A model generated the notes under the pieces. That model ran no database searches, was not told where the DNA came from, and was given only the letters and a program-made list of their open reading frames with translations. A stretch of 64,000 bases of DNA from Zhengella sedimenti. GTDB lineage: Bacteria; Pseudomonadota; Alphaproteobacteria; Rhizobiales; Rhizobiaceae. Positions 41,404 to 50,388 of the stretch are shown piece after piece (positions within the stretch are counted from its first letter, which is position 1; every line of letters begins with the position of its first letter). The position numbers were made by a program, and so were the translations under genes. The stretch spans positions 310,001 through 374,000 of the forward strand of contig NZ_JBKFFP010000002.1 in NCBI RefSeq assembly GCF_046506625.1, in the 5' to 3' direction.

Positions 41404-41913
41404 ATGGAGCGCATTTCCGTCATCACCGCCGACATCACGACACTCGATGTCGATGCCATCGTCAACGCGGCGAACCGCTCGCTGCTGGGCGGTGGCGGTG
41501 TGGACGGGGCCATTCACCGGGCGGCGGGACCGGCGCTGCTTGAGGAATGCCGCGGCCTGAACGGGTGCGAAACCGGCGAAGCGAAGATCACGGGCGGCTA
41601 CCGGCTGCCGGCGCGCCACGTGATCCACACGGTCGGCCCGGTCTGGCATGGCGGCGACCATGGCGAAGCCGGCCTGCTGGCGGCCTGCTATCGCAACAGC
41701 CTCGCCCTTGCCCGCGACCATGGGCTGAGAACGATCGCCTTCCCGGCCATTTCCACCGGTGTCTATGGCTATCCGAAGGCCGAGGCGGCGCGCATCGCCA
41801 TGCGCGAGGCAAAGGGCTGGCTGACCCGGAACGCCTTGCCCGAACACATCACCTTCTGCTGTTTCGATGATGATTCGGCAGCGCTGCATCGCGCTGCCAT
41901 GGAGGAGAAATAA
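41404..41913 (+). CDS. Macrodomain protein, YmdB-like O-acyl-ADP-ribose hydrolase
   Basis: A 169-residue single macrodomain. It has the motifs TADITTLDVDAIVNAANRSL (8-27) and LLGGGGVDGAIHRAAGP, with the Asn and Asp of deacetylating MacroD/YmdB proteins, and FPAISTGVYGYP in the second Gly loop. Such enzymes hydrolyse O-acetyl-ADP-ribose made by sirtuins and mono-ADP-ribose on proteins. It lies between the two carboxylase subunit genes, five bases after one and three before the other. Confidence 0.88.
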   Translation: MERISVITADITTLDVDAIVNAANRSLLGGGGVDGAIHRAAGPALLEECRGLNGCETGEAKITGGYRLPARHVIHTVGPVWHGGDHGEAGLLAACYRNSLALARDHGLRTIAFPAISTGVYGYPKAEAARIAMREAKGWLTRNALPEHITFCCFDDDSAALHRAAMEEK

Positions 41914-41916
41914 TCC

Positions 41917-43857
41917 ATGTTCACCAAGATCCTCATCGCCAATCGCGGCGAGATCGCCTGCCGCATCATCAGGACCGCGCGGCGCATGGGCATCGCCACC
42001 GTCGCGGTCCATTCCGACGCCGACAGCAGTGCCCTGCATGTGCGCATGGCCGACGAAGCGGTGCCTATCGGCCCGGCGGCAGCGGCGGAAAGCTATCTGG
42101 TCGCCGAGCGCATCATCGCGGCGGCACAGGCGACGGGCGCGCAGGCCATCCATCCGGGCTACGGCTTCCTGTCCGAGAATCCCGGCTTCGTGGAGAAGGT
42201 GGAAGCGGCAGGCCTCGTCTTCATCGGCCCCTCGGCGGCATCCATCCGCGCCATGGGCCTGAAGGACGCCGCCAAGCGGCTGATGGAAAAGGCCGGCGTG
42301 CCGGTCGTGCCGGGCTATCACGGTGATGCGCAGGAACTGGTGGTGCTGGCAACCAAGGCGAGCGAGATCGGCTATCCCGTGCTCATCAAGGCGGCGGCCG
42401 GCGGCGGCGGCAAGGGCATGCGCAAGGTGGACCGGCCGGAGGACTTCAAGGACGCGCTGTCGGCGGCGCGGCGCGAGTCCAAGGCCGCCTTCGGCGACGA
42501 CCGGGTCCTGGTGGAGAAATACATCGAGAAGCCGCGCCATATCGAGGTGCAGGTCTTCGGCGACAGCCACGGCAATGTCGTCCACCTGTTCGAGCGCGAC
42601 TGCTCCCTGCAACGCCGCCACCAGAAGGTGATCGAGGAAGCCCCTGCCCCCGGCATGACCGAAGAGATGCGCGCGGCGATGACAGAGGCCGCCGTGAAGG
42701 CGGCCAAGGCCATCGACTATCGCGGCGCGGGGACGATCGAGTTCATCGTCGACGGCTCGGAAGGGCTGCGTCCCGACGGCTTCTGGTTCATGGAAATGAA
42801 CACACGCCTGCAGGTGGAGCATCCGGTGACCGAATGCATCACCGGCGTGGACCTCGTCGAGTGGCAATTGCGGGTGGCCGCCGGCGAACCGCTGCCCCGC
42901 CGCCAGGACGAGATCGCGCTCTGCGGCCATGCCTTCGAGGCGCGCGTCTATGCCGAGGACCCGGCGCGCGGCTTCCTGCCGGCCATCGGCACGCTGCATC
43001 ACCTCGCCTTCCCGGCTACGGTCAAGGGCGGGCTGGTGCGCATCGACAGCGGTGTTGAACAGGGCGATTCCATCAGCCCGTTCTACGATCCGATGATCGC
43101 CAAGCTGATCGTGCAAGGCAGCGACCGGGCGGCCGCGCTCAACGGGCTCGCAGAGGCGCTGGAGGCCACCCAGGTGGCCGGCTCGATCGCCAATACCGGC
43201 TTCCTGGCCGCCCTTGCCCGCCATTCCGGCTTTGCCGCCGGGGACGTGGACACCGGGCTGATCGAGCGCGACCAGGCGAGCCTCGTAGCGCAACCGGACG
43301 CATCGGCGCCCATGGTGGCGGAAGCCGCGCTTGCCGCTTCCGGGCTCAAGCCGGCGGCCGGCAGTGATCCGTGGGACGCGCTGGCCGGATTCAGCCATTT
43401 CCATCCGCTGTCCATCACGGTCGAACTGAAGCGGGGCGAGGAGACGATCCCGGCGCGGGTGACGCCGGCGGACGGCCGCTCGGCCAGGGTTTCTGTGGGC
43501 GATCATCCGCCGGTCACGCTGCCGCTCGGCACGCGGTCGGCAGTGCACTGGCCCGGCCATGTCACGGTGTTCGCTGGCGGTCATGCCATCGATTTCTCGC
43601 TGCGCGATCCGTTCGCCGATGCCGGCGACGGCGGCGGTGCCGACAGGCTGACAGCGCCCATGCCCGGACTGGTCAAGCTGGTGAACGTGGAGGCAGGCGC
43701 GACTGTGACGAAGGGCCAGCCCCTGCTGGTGCTGGAAGCCATGAAGATGGAGCACACCATCGCAGCGCCCCATGACGGCGTGATCGCGGAGGTGGCGGCC
43801 CAGGGCGCGCAAGTGACGGACGGCACCGTGCTTGTGCGGTTCGAGGAACAGGACTGA
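41917..43857 (+). CDS. mccA: Methylcrotonyl-CoA carboxylase, biotin-carrying (alpha) subunit
   Basis: The 646-residue alpha subunit charges its own biotin with bicarbonate using ATP. It has a biotin carboxylase domain (FTKILIANRGEIACRII; ATP-grasp with AAGGGGKGMR; MEMNTRLQVEHPVTE), a middle BT domain, and a biotinyl domain with Lys~610 in LEAMKMEHT. With mccB it converts methylcrotonyl-CoA to methylglutaconyl-CoA. The hydratase and HMG-CoA lyase that finish leucine breakdown are not in the window. Confidence 0.93.
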   Translation: MFTKILIANRGEIACRIIRTARRMGIATVAVHSDADSSALHVRMADEAVPIGPAAAAESYLVAERIIAAAQATGAQAIHPGYGFLSENPGFVEKVEAAGLVFIGPSAASIRAMGLKDAAKRLMEKAGVPVVPGYHGDAQELVVLATKASEIGYPVLIKAAAGGGGKGMRKVDRPEDFKDALSAARRESKAAFGDDRVLVEKYIEKPRHIEVQVFGDSHGNVVHLFERDCSLQRRHQKVIEEAPAPGMTEEMRAAMTEAAVKAAKAIDYRGAGTIEFIVDGSEGLRPDGFWFMEMNTRLQVEHPVTECITGVDLVEWQLRVAAGEPLPRRQDEIALCGHAFEARVYAEDPARGFLPAIGTLHHLAFPATVKGGLVRIDSGVEQGDSISPFYDPMIAKLIVQGSDRAAALNGLAEALEATQVAGSIANTGFLAALARHSGFAAGDVDTGLIERDQASLVAQPDASAPMVAEAALAASGLKPAAGSDPWDALAGFSHFHPLSITVELKRGEETIPARVTPADGRSARVSVGDHPPVTLPLGTRSAVHWPGHVTVFAGGHAIDFSLRDPFADAGDGGGADRLTAPMPGLVKLVNVEAGATVTKGQPLLVLEAMKMEHTIAAPHDGVIAEVAAQGAQVTDGTVLVRFEEQD

Positions 43858-43893
43858 CGCCGGAGCGCCTCGACTGGGTGCCCGGAAAGAAAA

Positions 43894-43928
43894 GAGCCGC
43901 GCCGGCTGTCCCCTGCCGGTCGCGGCTC
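43894..43928. terminator. Terminator between mccA and the SEL1-like gene
   Basis: Stem GAGCCGCG-CCGGC / GCCGG-CGCGGCTC with an 8-base loop, bulged by one base. On the minus strand it is followed by TTTTCTTTCC, and on the plus strand by ACTTTC, so it may work in both directions. Confidence 0.65.
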
Positions 43929-44120
43929 ACTTTCACCTGCCAAGCGCGTCCCCCGAGCGTCCCCACGCCGAAAATACGCGTTCGCAGTGCCGGTCCGTGG
44001 CCGGGTCCTTCGCATGGCGAAGGCCCTCTTCTTCTTGTATTGCCGGCCGGCCGTTTCCGCCTTCTGGCGGTTCCACCCCGTTCTTGCGGTGCGGGGCTTG
44101 GAAACTTGTCTGCCCGGCGA

Positions 44121-44387
44121 TCAGTGCATCGTCATCCATTCGCGGGCCTCGCGCAGGGCGCGGGCGAGTTCGGCCTTCGACATCTGGCCGGCCATTTCGG
44201 AGCGCAGCGCGGCGGCGCGGGCCGAACCCTTGATCGCGGCGATGTTGAACCACTTGTGGGCGGCAACCAGGTCCATCTCGCAGTCGCGGCCGGTGGCGTA
44301 CATCATTCCCATCTCGAAAAGGATGTCGGCCTGGGTCGTTGCATCCATGGCGCCGGCGCCGGCTTCGTGCATGTCAAAACGTGCCAT
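44121..44387 (-). CDS. Small SEL1-repeat protein
   Basis: An 88-residue protein with one SEL1-like (TPR-related) helix pair: LFEMGMMYATGRDCEMDLVA then AHKWFNIAAIKGS. A second helix pair is rich in charged residues. SEL1 repeats mediate protein-protein contacts. It is known as a conserved small protein in rhizobia; its role is unclear. No signal peptide. Confidence 0.7.
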   Translation of the reverse strand: MARFDMHEAGAGAMDATTQADILFEMGMMYATGRDCEMDLVAAHKWFNIAAIKGSARAAALRSEMAGQMSKAELARALREAREWMTMH

Positions 44388-44826
44388 TTTCCAATCCCCT
44401 GTGTCCCTGTTCGCGACCCGTTGCCTTACCTCATTCCAGGGCCGCGCTTCATGGTTTTCAGGATGCCGCAGAGCCTTGAATCCGCCGTAAAAACTTGTGC
44501 TTAATTTGAAACAAACAAAATGAAAACAAGGCGTAAACCTCAGTTTCCGTTAAGCATCGGAACCCGCGGCAAAGCGGGCTTTCGATCAAAATCCGTCTAA
44601 AATGCCGTTCCGGGAAATCAAGGATTCGTTGACCACGGCAACAAGGCACATCGCGGTCAAGACAGTCGGCCTGATGGTGCCGGCACCCGTTTTTCCCGTC
44701 CTGCGGAGACCGCAAGACCGCCCGTCCCGCGCCTCACGCAGCGTCACGCGCCGGCCGATTGCCTGTGGACCGGGCTTGGCTGTAATTTGCACACGTGCCC
44801 GACGAGGCTGACACGGGAGGAATGAC
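44388..44826. other. Gene-poor region, SEL1-like / DUF2147 genes
   Basis: 439 bases with no credible gene. The left half is A/T-rich (44490-44550) and may hold the SEL1 gene promoter. A small hairpin (CCCGC / GCGGG followed by CTTTC) lies near 44570. Short open frames on both strands look like chance. Confidence 0.45.
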
Positions 44827-45165
44827 ATGACGCGCATGCTTACACTTGCCGCCGCGATGCTGGCGATGACGGCCGTGACGGCCATGGCCGATCCCATCGA
44901 GGGCAACTGGCGCACCCAAAGCGGCGAGACCGCTGCAATCGCACCCTGCGGCGGCGCCTATTGCATCACGCTGAAGAGCGGAAAACACAGCGGCAAACGC
45001 ATCGGCAAGATGTCCGGTTCAGGCGGGGACTATTCCGGCACGATCACCGATCCGGCCGATGACAAGACCTATTCCGGCTCGGCCACGGTCGCCGGCGCTT
45101 CGATGAAGCTGAAGGGCTGCGCGCTCAAGATCTTCTGCAAGACGCAGACCTGGACGAAGCGCTGA
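44827..45165 (+). CDS. DUF2147 secreted protein
   Basis: A 112-residue protein. A signal peptide (LTLAAAMLAMTAVTAMA-DP) precedes a beta-rich domain starting IEGNWRTQSGETAAIAPCG and ending LKGCALKIFCKTQTWTK, the form of DUF2147 proteins. Four cysteines may form disulfides in the periplasm. Function unknown. GGGAGG precedes the start. Confidence 0.8.
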   Translation: MTRMLTLAAAMLAMTAVTAMADPIEGNWRTQSGETAAIAPCGGAYCITLKSGKHSGKRIGKMSGSGGDYSGTITDPADDKTYSGSATVAGASMKLKGCALKIFCKTQTWTKR

Positions 45166-45189
45166 GCGCGAGGTCCCGGCGCGCTCAGC
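45161..45189. terminator. Hairpin between converging genes
   Basis: A 10-bp stem (GCTGAGCGCG / CGCGCTCAGC) with a 9-base loop overlaps the stops of both the DUF2147 gene and the converging glutathione-transferase gene. It has no T-run, so whether it stops transcription is unsure. Confidence 0.45.
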
Positions 45190-45898
45190 GCGCCTTTTGC
45201 GTGAAGAGCAGCTTCCAGGCGTCGCGGTCCTTCGTCATTTCGTTGATGGAAAGCCGCTTCTCCTCGCCTGCCCTGATGCCGCGCTCGACCGCCGGGCGCG
45301 CCATCATGGACTCGAACCAGCGTTTGACATTCGGGAAGTCGTTCAGGTCCTGTCCCTGCCGCTTGTAGGGCTTCACCCAGCCGATGCAGGCCATGTCGGC
45401 GATGGAATAGTCGCCGGCGAGGAAATCGCGGTCGGCGAGGCGCCGGTTCATCACGCCGTAAAGCCGGTTGACCTCGTTGGTGTAGCGCTCGATGGCATAG
45501 GGCACTTGTTCGGGCGCGTAGCCCCGGAAATGGTGCGCCTGGCCGCACATCGGCCCGAGGCCTCCGACCTGCCAGAACAGCCATTGCTCGACCTCGATTC
45601 GCGCGCGTTCCTGCGACGGATAGAACCGCCCGAACTTGCGGCCGAGATATTGCAGGATGGCGCCGCTCTCGAACACAGAGACCGGCGCGCCGCCGGGGCC
45701 TTCCGGATCGACAATGGCCGGCATGCGGTTGTTGGGGGAAATGGCGAGGAAGTCCGGCTCGAACTGCTCGCCCTTCAGGATGTCGACGAAATGCAGTTCA
45801 TAGGGAATGCCGAGTTCCTCCAGCATGATGGTGATCTTCCAGCCATTGGGCGTCGGCCAGTAATGCAGCGTGATCGGCGCGGTCTGGATGGCGGTCAT
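45185..45898 (-). CDS. Glutathione S-transferase, YfcG/Ure2p-like
   Basis: A 237-residue GST. An N-terminal thioredoxin fold has ITLHYWPTPNGWKITIMLEE; the PNGWK pattern is typical of Nu-class (YfcG/YghU) GSTs, which often act as disulfide reductases. NRMPAIVDPEG and FESGAILQYL bind glutathione. The helical C-terminal domain follows from about 95. Start at 45898 has GGAGGACA ahead. Confidence 0.85.
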   Translation of the reverse strand: MTAIQTAPITLHYWPTPNGWKITIMLEELGIPYELHFVDILKGEQFEPDFLAISPNNRMPAIVDPEGPGGAPVSVFESGAILQYLGRKFGRFYPSQERARIEVEQWLFWQVGGLGPMCGQAHHFRGYAPEQVPYAIERYTNEVNRLYGVMNRRLADRDFLAGDYSIADMACIGWVKPYKRQGQDLNDFPNVKRWFESMMARPAVERGIRAGEEKRLSINEMTKDRDAWKLLFTQKAR

Positions 45899-46073
45899 GC
45901 TCTTGTCCTCCGGATAGCGGCCGAGACAAGCACAGCCGCAGGCCCGCCTCAAGCGCGCAATGCGCAAGCCAGGCGTCAACCATCTTGAACCGTGGATGAA
46001 CGACGCCATCAGGGCCGGTTCAGCGCCGTGCAGGCAGGATGCGGCATTCTATCAGGTCAGGGGACACCGTTTC

Positions 46074-46226
46074 ATGCTTGCCCGCCGCTTCACCATCGTC
46101 TGCCTGCTTGCCGCCGCCCTCGGCAGCAGCCTGTCCATCCTTGTCGCCGAGACCGCCCGCCCTGCCCGTTCCTGGGATGCGGCCGTGATGCCGTGCCTGA
46201 ACGTGGACGGGGGATTGTGCCGCTGA
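46074..46226 (+). CDS. Possible 50-residue secreted or membrane protein
   Basis: An open frame starting MLARRFTIVCLLAAALGSSL with one hydrophobic N-terminal segment, then a short polar tail with two cysteines (MPCLNVDGGLCR). AGGGGA lies ten bases ahead of the start. No known family. It is between two genes of opposite direction, and could be chance. Confidence 0.4.
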   Translation: MLARRFTIVCLLAAALGSSLSILVAETARPARSWDAAVMPCLNVDGGLCR

Positions 46227-46300
46227 CACCACCACTTGCGGCCCGGCCGGCACTTCTGCCACAGTAGCGCAAGGGGCGAAGCAAGAGAGGGTGAGCCGGC

Positions 46301-46996
46301 ATGGATGAACGGCAGTGGTATTACGCCGAGGGACAGGAACGGCGCGGACCGGTGGGCGAGGACCAGATGCGGGCCATGGCCGAGAGCGGCCTGGTGCGGC
46401 CAGAGACGCTGGTCTGGACGGCCGGCATGGAGAACTGGCAGAAGGCCACCGAAACCCTTCCCTCCGGCGTGCGGCCGGCCCATTGGGGCGGCGAGGCGCC
46501 GCCGCCGGTCAGCGCACCGCCACCTCCAGCCACAAGCGCGGATGCATCCGCCAGCGGGCCGCAAACCGCGCGCGGCCCTTGGCAGGAAACGCAGCAGGAG
46601 GGCATGGCGGGCGATCCGGACGCACCCGACCCCGACACATTCATGGGCGCGGTGAAGACCTGTTTCTCCAAGTATGCCACATTCGAGGGCCGGGCGCGTC
46701 GCCCCGAATTCTGGTGGTTCGCGCTGTTCACCTTGGCGGGATCCATGGTGGCAAGTTTCCTCGACATGGCGCTCTTTGGCGCAGGATCGGAAGCGGGCCT
46801 GCTCGGCGCCGTCTTCAGCCTTGCCGTGCTCATTCCCTCCATCGCGGTGGGTGTGCGCCGCCTGCACGACACCGACAGGGTCGGCTGGTGGTATCTCCTG
46901 GTCTTCATCCCGCTGATCGGCTTCATCGTGCTGCTGATCTTCTTCGTCCAGCGCGGCACCGAAGGTCCCAACCGGTTCGGTCCGGAACCGCGCTGA
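46301..46996 (+). CDS. GYF_2-DUF805 membrane protein
   Basis: A 231-residue protein. The N-terminus (QWYYAEGQERRGPVGEDQMR) is a GYF_2 domain. A Pro-rich linker is at about 60-100. A C-terminal DUF805 membrane domain has three or four helices and the motif IPSIAVGVRRLHDTDRVGWW. Both modules often occur together in proteins of unknown role. Confidence 0.85.
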   Translation: MDERQWYYAEGQERRGPVGEDQMRAMAESGLVRPETLVWTAGMENWQKATETLPSGVRPAHWGGEAPPPVSAPPPPATSADASASGPQTARGPWQETQQEGMAGDPDAPDPDTFMGAVKTCFSKYATFEGRARRPEFWWFALFTLAGSMVASFLDMALFGAGSEAGLLGAVFSLAVLIPSIAVGVRRLHDTDRVGWWYLLVFIPLIGFIVLLIFFVQRGTEGPNRFGPEPR

Positions 46997-47080
46997 CGCG
47001 CCTGTAAAAAGCACGGCGGCGGGCGCGGATTTCCGCTCCCGTCCCCCTTTTCTTGTCAACTTGATTGACTAGACTGGGTC

Positions 47081-48583
47081 ATGGAAAAGCGAATCTACCC
47101 CTCCCCCATTGCCGATGTCGCCATGCCGGAACGCATCCAGCGGCGCGACCATACCGACCCCGCCGCCGCTGTCAGGGCGCTGGCTGAAATTTACGAGCGC
47201 AACACGACCTTCCTGCGCGACGCCTTCGAGACGGTCGCGACGACCGGGCGCAGCGACCGGCGCTGGCGCGCCTTCTATCCCGACATCCGCGTCACGACCT
47301 CCTCCTACGCGCAGGTGGATTCGCGCCTGGCCTATGGCCACATGGCGATGCCGGGCGAATATGCCACCACGATCACGCGGCCGGACCTGTTCCTGGGCTA
47401 CCTTGAAGACCAGCTCGGCCTGATCATGAAGAATCATGGCGTGCCGGTGAGCGTGGGCGAATCCAACACGCCGATCCCGCTGCACTTCTGTTTTTCGGAA
47501 GGCTCCCACGTGGAAGCCAACGTTGCCGAGCGCGTGTCGCGGCCGCTGCGCGACCTGTTCGACGTTCCCGACCTCAACGCCACCGACGACCACATCGTCA
47601 ACGGCACCTATGAAGCCGGCGAGGGCGAGCCGCTGCCGCTGGCGCCGTTCACCGCGCAGCGCATCGACTACTCGCTGCACCGGCTGGCCCATTACACGGC
47701 CACCAGCCCGGGGCATTTCCAGAATTTCGTGCTGTTCACCAACTACCAGTTCTATATCGACGAATTCGCCATGTTCGCGCGCCAGCTCATGGCACAGGGC
47801 GGCGGCGGCTACGATGCCTTCGTGGAGCCGGGCAATGCGGTGACGCTGGCTGGCGAACGCGAGCCCTCCTCCGGCGCGGCGCTGGCGCGGCTGCCGCAAA
47901 TGCCGGCCTATCACCTGAAGAAGGGCGACCATGGCGGCATCACCATGGTCAATATCGGCGTCGGCCCGTCCAACGCCAAGACCATCACCGACCATATCGC
48001 CGTGCTGCGGCCCCATGCCTGGCTGATGCTCGGGCATTGCGCCGGCCTGCGCAACAGCCAGGCGCTGGGCGACTATGTGCTCGCCCATGCCTATGTGCGC
48101 GAGGACCACGTGCTGGACGACGACCTGCCGGTCTGGGTGCCCATCCCGGCGCTGGCCGAGGTGCAGGTGGCGCTGCAGGAGGCGGTGGCGGAAGTGACCG
48201 GCCTGTCGGGCTACGAGTTGAAGAAGATCATGCGCACGGGCACGGTGGCGACCATCGACAACCGCAACTGGGAACTGCGCGAGCAGCGTGGCCCGGTGCA
48301 GCGGCTCTCGGTCAGCCGGGCCATCGCGCTGGACATGGAATCGGCCACCATCGCCGCCAACGGCTTCCGGTTCCGCGTGCCCTACGGCACGCTGCTGTGC
48401 GTGTCCGACAAGCCGCTGCATGGCGAACTGAAGCTGCCCGGCATGGCGACGGAGTTCTACAAGCGGCAGGTGGCGCAGCATCTGGACATCGGCATCCGCA
48501 CCATGGAGAAGCTGGCGGCCATGCCGCGCGAAAGGCTGCATTCCAGAAAGCTCAGGAGCTTTACCGAGACCGCGTTCCAGTAG
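47081..48583 (+). CDS. amn: AMP nucleosidase
   Basis: Amn cleaves AMP to adenine and ribose 5-phosphate and so helps control adenylate levels. The 500-residue protein has an N-terminal regulatory domain (to about 230) and a C-terminal purine nucleosidase domain. The latter has GITMVNIGVGPSNAKTITDH, LRPHAWLMLGHCAGLRNSQ, YVLAHAYVREDHVLDDDLP, and DMESATIAANG near the catalytic acid. Length agrees with E. coli Amn (484). Confidence 0.93.
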   Translation: MEKRIYPSPIADVAMPERIQRRDHTDPAAAVRALAEIYERNTTFLRDAFETVATTGRSDRRWRAFYPDIRVTTSSYAQVDSRLAYGHMAMPGEYATTITRPDLFLGYLEDQLGLIMKNHGVPVSVGESNTPIPLHFCFSEGSHVEANVAERVSRPLRDLFDVPDLNATDDHIVNGTYEAGEGEPLPLAPFTAQRIDYSLHRLAHYTATSPGHFQNFVLFTNYQFYIDEFAMFARQLMAQGGGGYDAFVEPGNAVTLAGEREPSSGAALARLPQMPAYHLKKGDHGGITMVNIGVGPSNAKTITDHIAVLRPHAWLMLGHCAGLRNSQALGDYVLAHAYVREDHVLDDDLPVWVPIPALAEVQVALQEAVAEVTGLSGYELKKIMRTGTVATIDNRNWELREQRGPVQRLSVSRAIALDMESATIAANGFRFRVPYGTLLCVSDKPLHGELKLPGMATEFYKRQVAQHLDIGIRTMEKLAAMPRERLHSRKLRSFTETAFQ

Positions 48584-48621
48584 GGCTGGCAGACGGCGCG
48601 ACGGGCGCTGACGGCCTTGGC

Positions 48622-49218
48622 CTACTTCACCAGCCGAAGCACGCTCTTTTCCACCGCGCCGCCGTCACGGTGCTCGCGCTCGTCATAGGCATTCTGCTTG
48701 TCGTCGTAACGCTTGTAGATGGCCTGGACGTCGCGGCGCAGCCGGGCAAGCGCCTTGCGGCAGCCCTTGGTGTCCTTCATGGCGAAGGTGCGGATGTGGC
48801 GGTCCAGCGCATGGGCCATTTCCGCAGCAATTCGGCCATGCATCTTCTCATGGGCGATGGTGTGCACCATGAAGGCCTTCCAGCGGCGCGCCATGTCCCC
48901 GGTCAGGCGCTTGTGCGGTTTCGGATAGACATAGGTGATCTCGGCATCGTAGCCGCCATCCTCGACGCGGCAGACACCGTCCTTCCATGTCATGCTGCCG
49001 CGCGGACTGGTCTTGTACTGCGTCTGGGCCATGGCCTTCTTCATGAAGGCATGGCGCGGGCCGTTCCGGTTCATCGACTTGAACAGCGCCATGCCGGTGT
49101 CGCCCTGGACGGTATAATACTTCGTCTTGGTGGTGATGCGCGCCTTGGCTTCTGCCGATACCGGAGCGCCCATGGCAAGGGCGAGGACCGCGAGGCCAGT
49201 CAACCAGGGCAATCTCAT
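48622..49218 (-). CDS. DUF922 periplasmic zinc-metalloprotease-like protein
   Basis: A 198-residue protein with a signal peptide (MRLPWLTGLAVLALAMGAPV), then the DUF922 domain with TKYYTVQGDTGMALFKSMNR and a zinc motif HEKMH in the helix MVHTIAHEKMHGRIAAEM. The conserved WKAFMVHTIAHE segment is typical. Substrate unknown. The ATG at 49218 with GGGAGA ahead is preferred to 49305. Confidence 0.8.
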   Translation of the reverse strand: MRLPWLTGLAVLALAMGAPVSAEAKARITTKTKYYTVQGDTGMALFKSMNRNGPRHAFMKKAMAQTQYKTSPRGSMTWKDGVCRVEDGGYDAEITYVYPKPHKRLTGDMARRWKAFMVHTIAHEKMHGRIAAEMAHALDRHIRTFAMKDTKGCRKALARLRRDVQAIYKRYDDKQNAYDEREHRDGGAVEKSVLRLVK

Positions 49219-49388
49219 GCGCAATCTCCCGACGTCCCTTTCCGACGCCTGAATGAAAACACAAGCGTCCCCGCCTCGCAACAGGATGCCCGGTTTCCGG
49301 CGCATTCGGTAAAATCCGCATCAAGCGGCTCATCATTCGTTCCGGTTTCGATGGCAGGAATGCGGGCGTCCGAAAAACCGTTGCGCCC

Positions 49389-50336
49389 ATGTCTGCCTCG
49401 TCAAGCCCGTCACGTCCCCTCCCGCGCGCCCTCATGCTGTTGCTCTGCCTGGCCGTCCTGGCCTCGCTGGCGGCCCCGCTTCATCCCGCGCTCGATTCGA
49501 TTGCCCATTTCCGGCTGCATCTGGCCACACTGCTGGCGCTCGCGAGCCTATGGGCCTTTGCAAGCGGCTTGCGGCGCCTTGCTGCCGGCGGCATGTGCGT
49601 GGTGCTCGCCGCGACGCTTTCGTCGGCGCCCTTCCTGCCAGGTATCGCGACAACGGGCACGGCGGCAGCGTCGGACCCGCTTCGCGTCATCCAGTTCAAT
49701 GCGCGCTCGGACAATGGCGAGATCGGCCGCGCCGCGGCCTTCCTGCGCGACGCGAAGCCTGACGTGATCCTCGTCGAGGAAGCCAGGGACGGGCCGGGAC
49801 AGATTGCGGAACTGCTTTCCGGCGACTACCCGGTCAGGGTTTCGTGCCTGTTCCCTGAATGGGAGGGCGGGCTTCTCGTGTTCAGCCGCTGGCCGGCCAT
49901 CGTAGGCGAGCCGACGCTGTGCAGCGCCGATTCGCGTCTGGCCGCCGTGCGCCTGCTCGTTCGCGGCACGCCCGTCACCTTTGCCAGCCTGCACCTGAAA
50001 TGGCCCTGGCCGATCAACCAGTCGGGCCATATCGACCGGCTCTCGCCGCTGCTCGCCGCCCTGCCCCACCCGCTGGTGCTGGGCGGGGATTTCAACGCGG
50101 CGCCGTGGAGCCATTCGGTCGACCGTGTCGCCAGGCTGACGCATACGCGCGTGGCGCCGGGCTACCGGCCGACCTGGCTGCCGCTCACGGCGCCGGATGT
50201 CCTGCGGCCGTTGACCGGCCTGCCCATCGACCACGTGCTTGTTTCCGGCGGGATACGCATCCAGGCCTTTCGCGCGGGGCCGTCCGTGGGCAGCGACCAC
50301 CTGCCGGTCATCGCCGATCTCGTCCTGCCGGAATGA
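49389..50336 (+). CDS. Endonuclease/exonuclease/phosphatase family protein, membrane-anchored
   Basis: A 315-residue protein. About three hydrophobic helices fill 12-90. Then an EEP domain starts at LRVIQFNARSDN with the metal-binding Asn, has ILVEEA (catalytic Glu), HLKWPWP, GGDFNAAPW and, at the end, VGSDHLPVIADLVL with the catalytic SDH. These residues are complete. The substrate could be a phosphodiester such as nucleic acid or sphingomyelin. Confidence 0.85.
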   Translation: MSASSSPSRPLPRALMLLLCLAVLASLAAPLHPALDSIAHFRLHLATLLALASLWAFASGLRRLAAGGMCVVLAATLSSAPFLPGIATTGTAAASDPLRVIQFNARSDNGEIGRAAAFLRDAKPDVILVEEARDGPGQIAELLSGDYPVRVSCLFPEWEGGLLVFSRWPAIVGEPTLCSADSRLAAVRLLVRGTPVTFASLHLKWPWPINQSGHIDRLSPLLAALPHPLVLGGDFNAAPWSHSVDRVARLTHTRVAPGYRPTWLPLTAPDVLRPLTGLPIDHVLVSGGIRIQAFRAGPSVGSDHLPVIADLVLPE

Positions 50337-50337
50337 A

Positions 50338-50361
50338 AAGGCCCGGCGCGAGCCGGGCCTT
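50338..50361. terminator. Bidirectional terminator, EEP / ETF-QO genes
   Basis: Stem AAGGCCCGGC / GCCGGGCCTT with a 4-base loop; the minus-strand side is followed by TTC. It stands between the converging EEP and ETF-ubiquinone oxidoreductase genes. Confidence 0.65.
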
Positions 50362-50388
50362 GCCTTCTGTGTGTCCCGATCGGCGGGA

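Noticed and set aside
41266..43812. 848-codon minus-strand open frame
   Set aside because: Antisense to mccA and the macrodomain gene, both with complete motifs.
44458..44811. Small open frames in the 44.4-44.8 kb gap
   Set aside because: No ribosome site or family match; likely chance.
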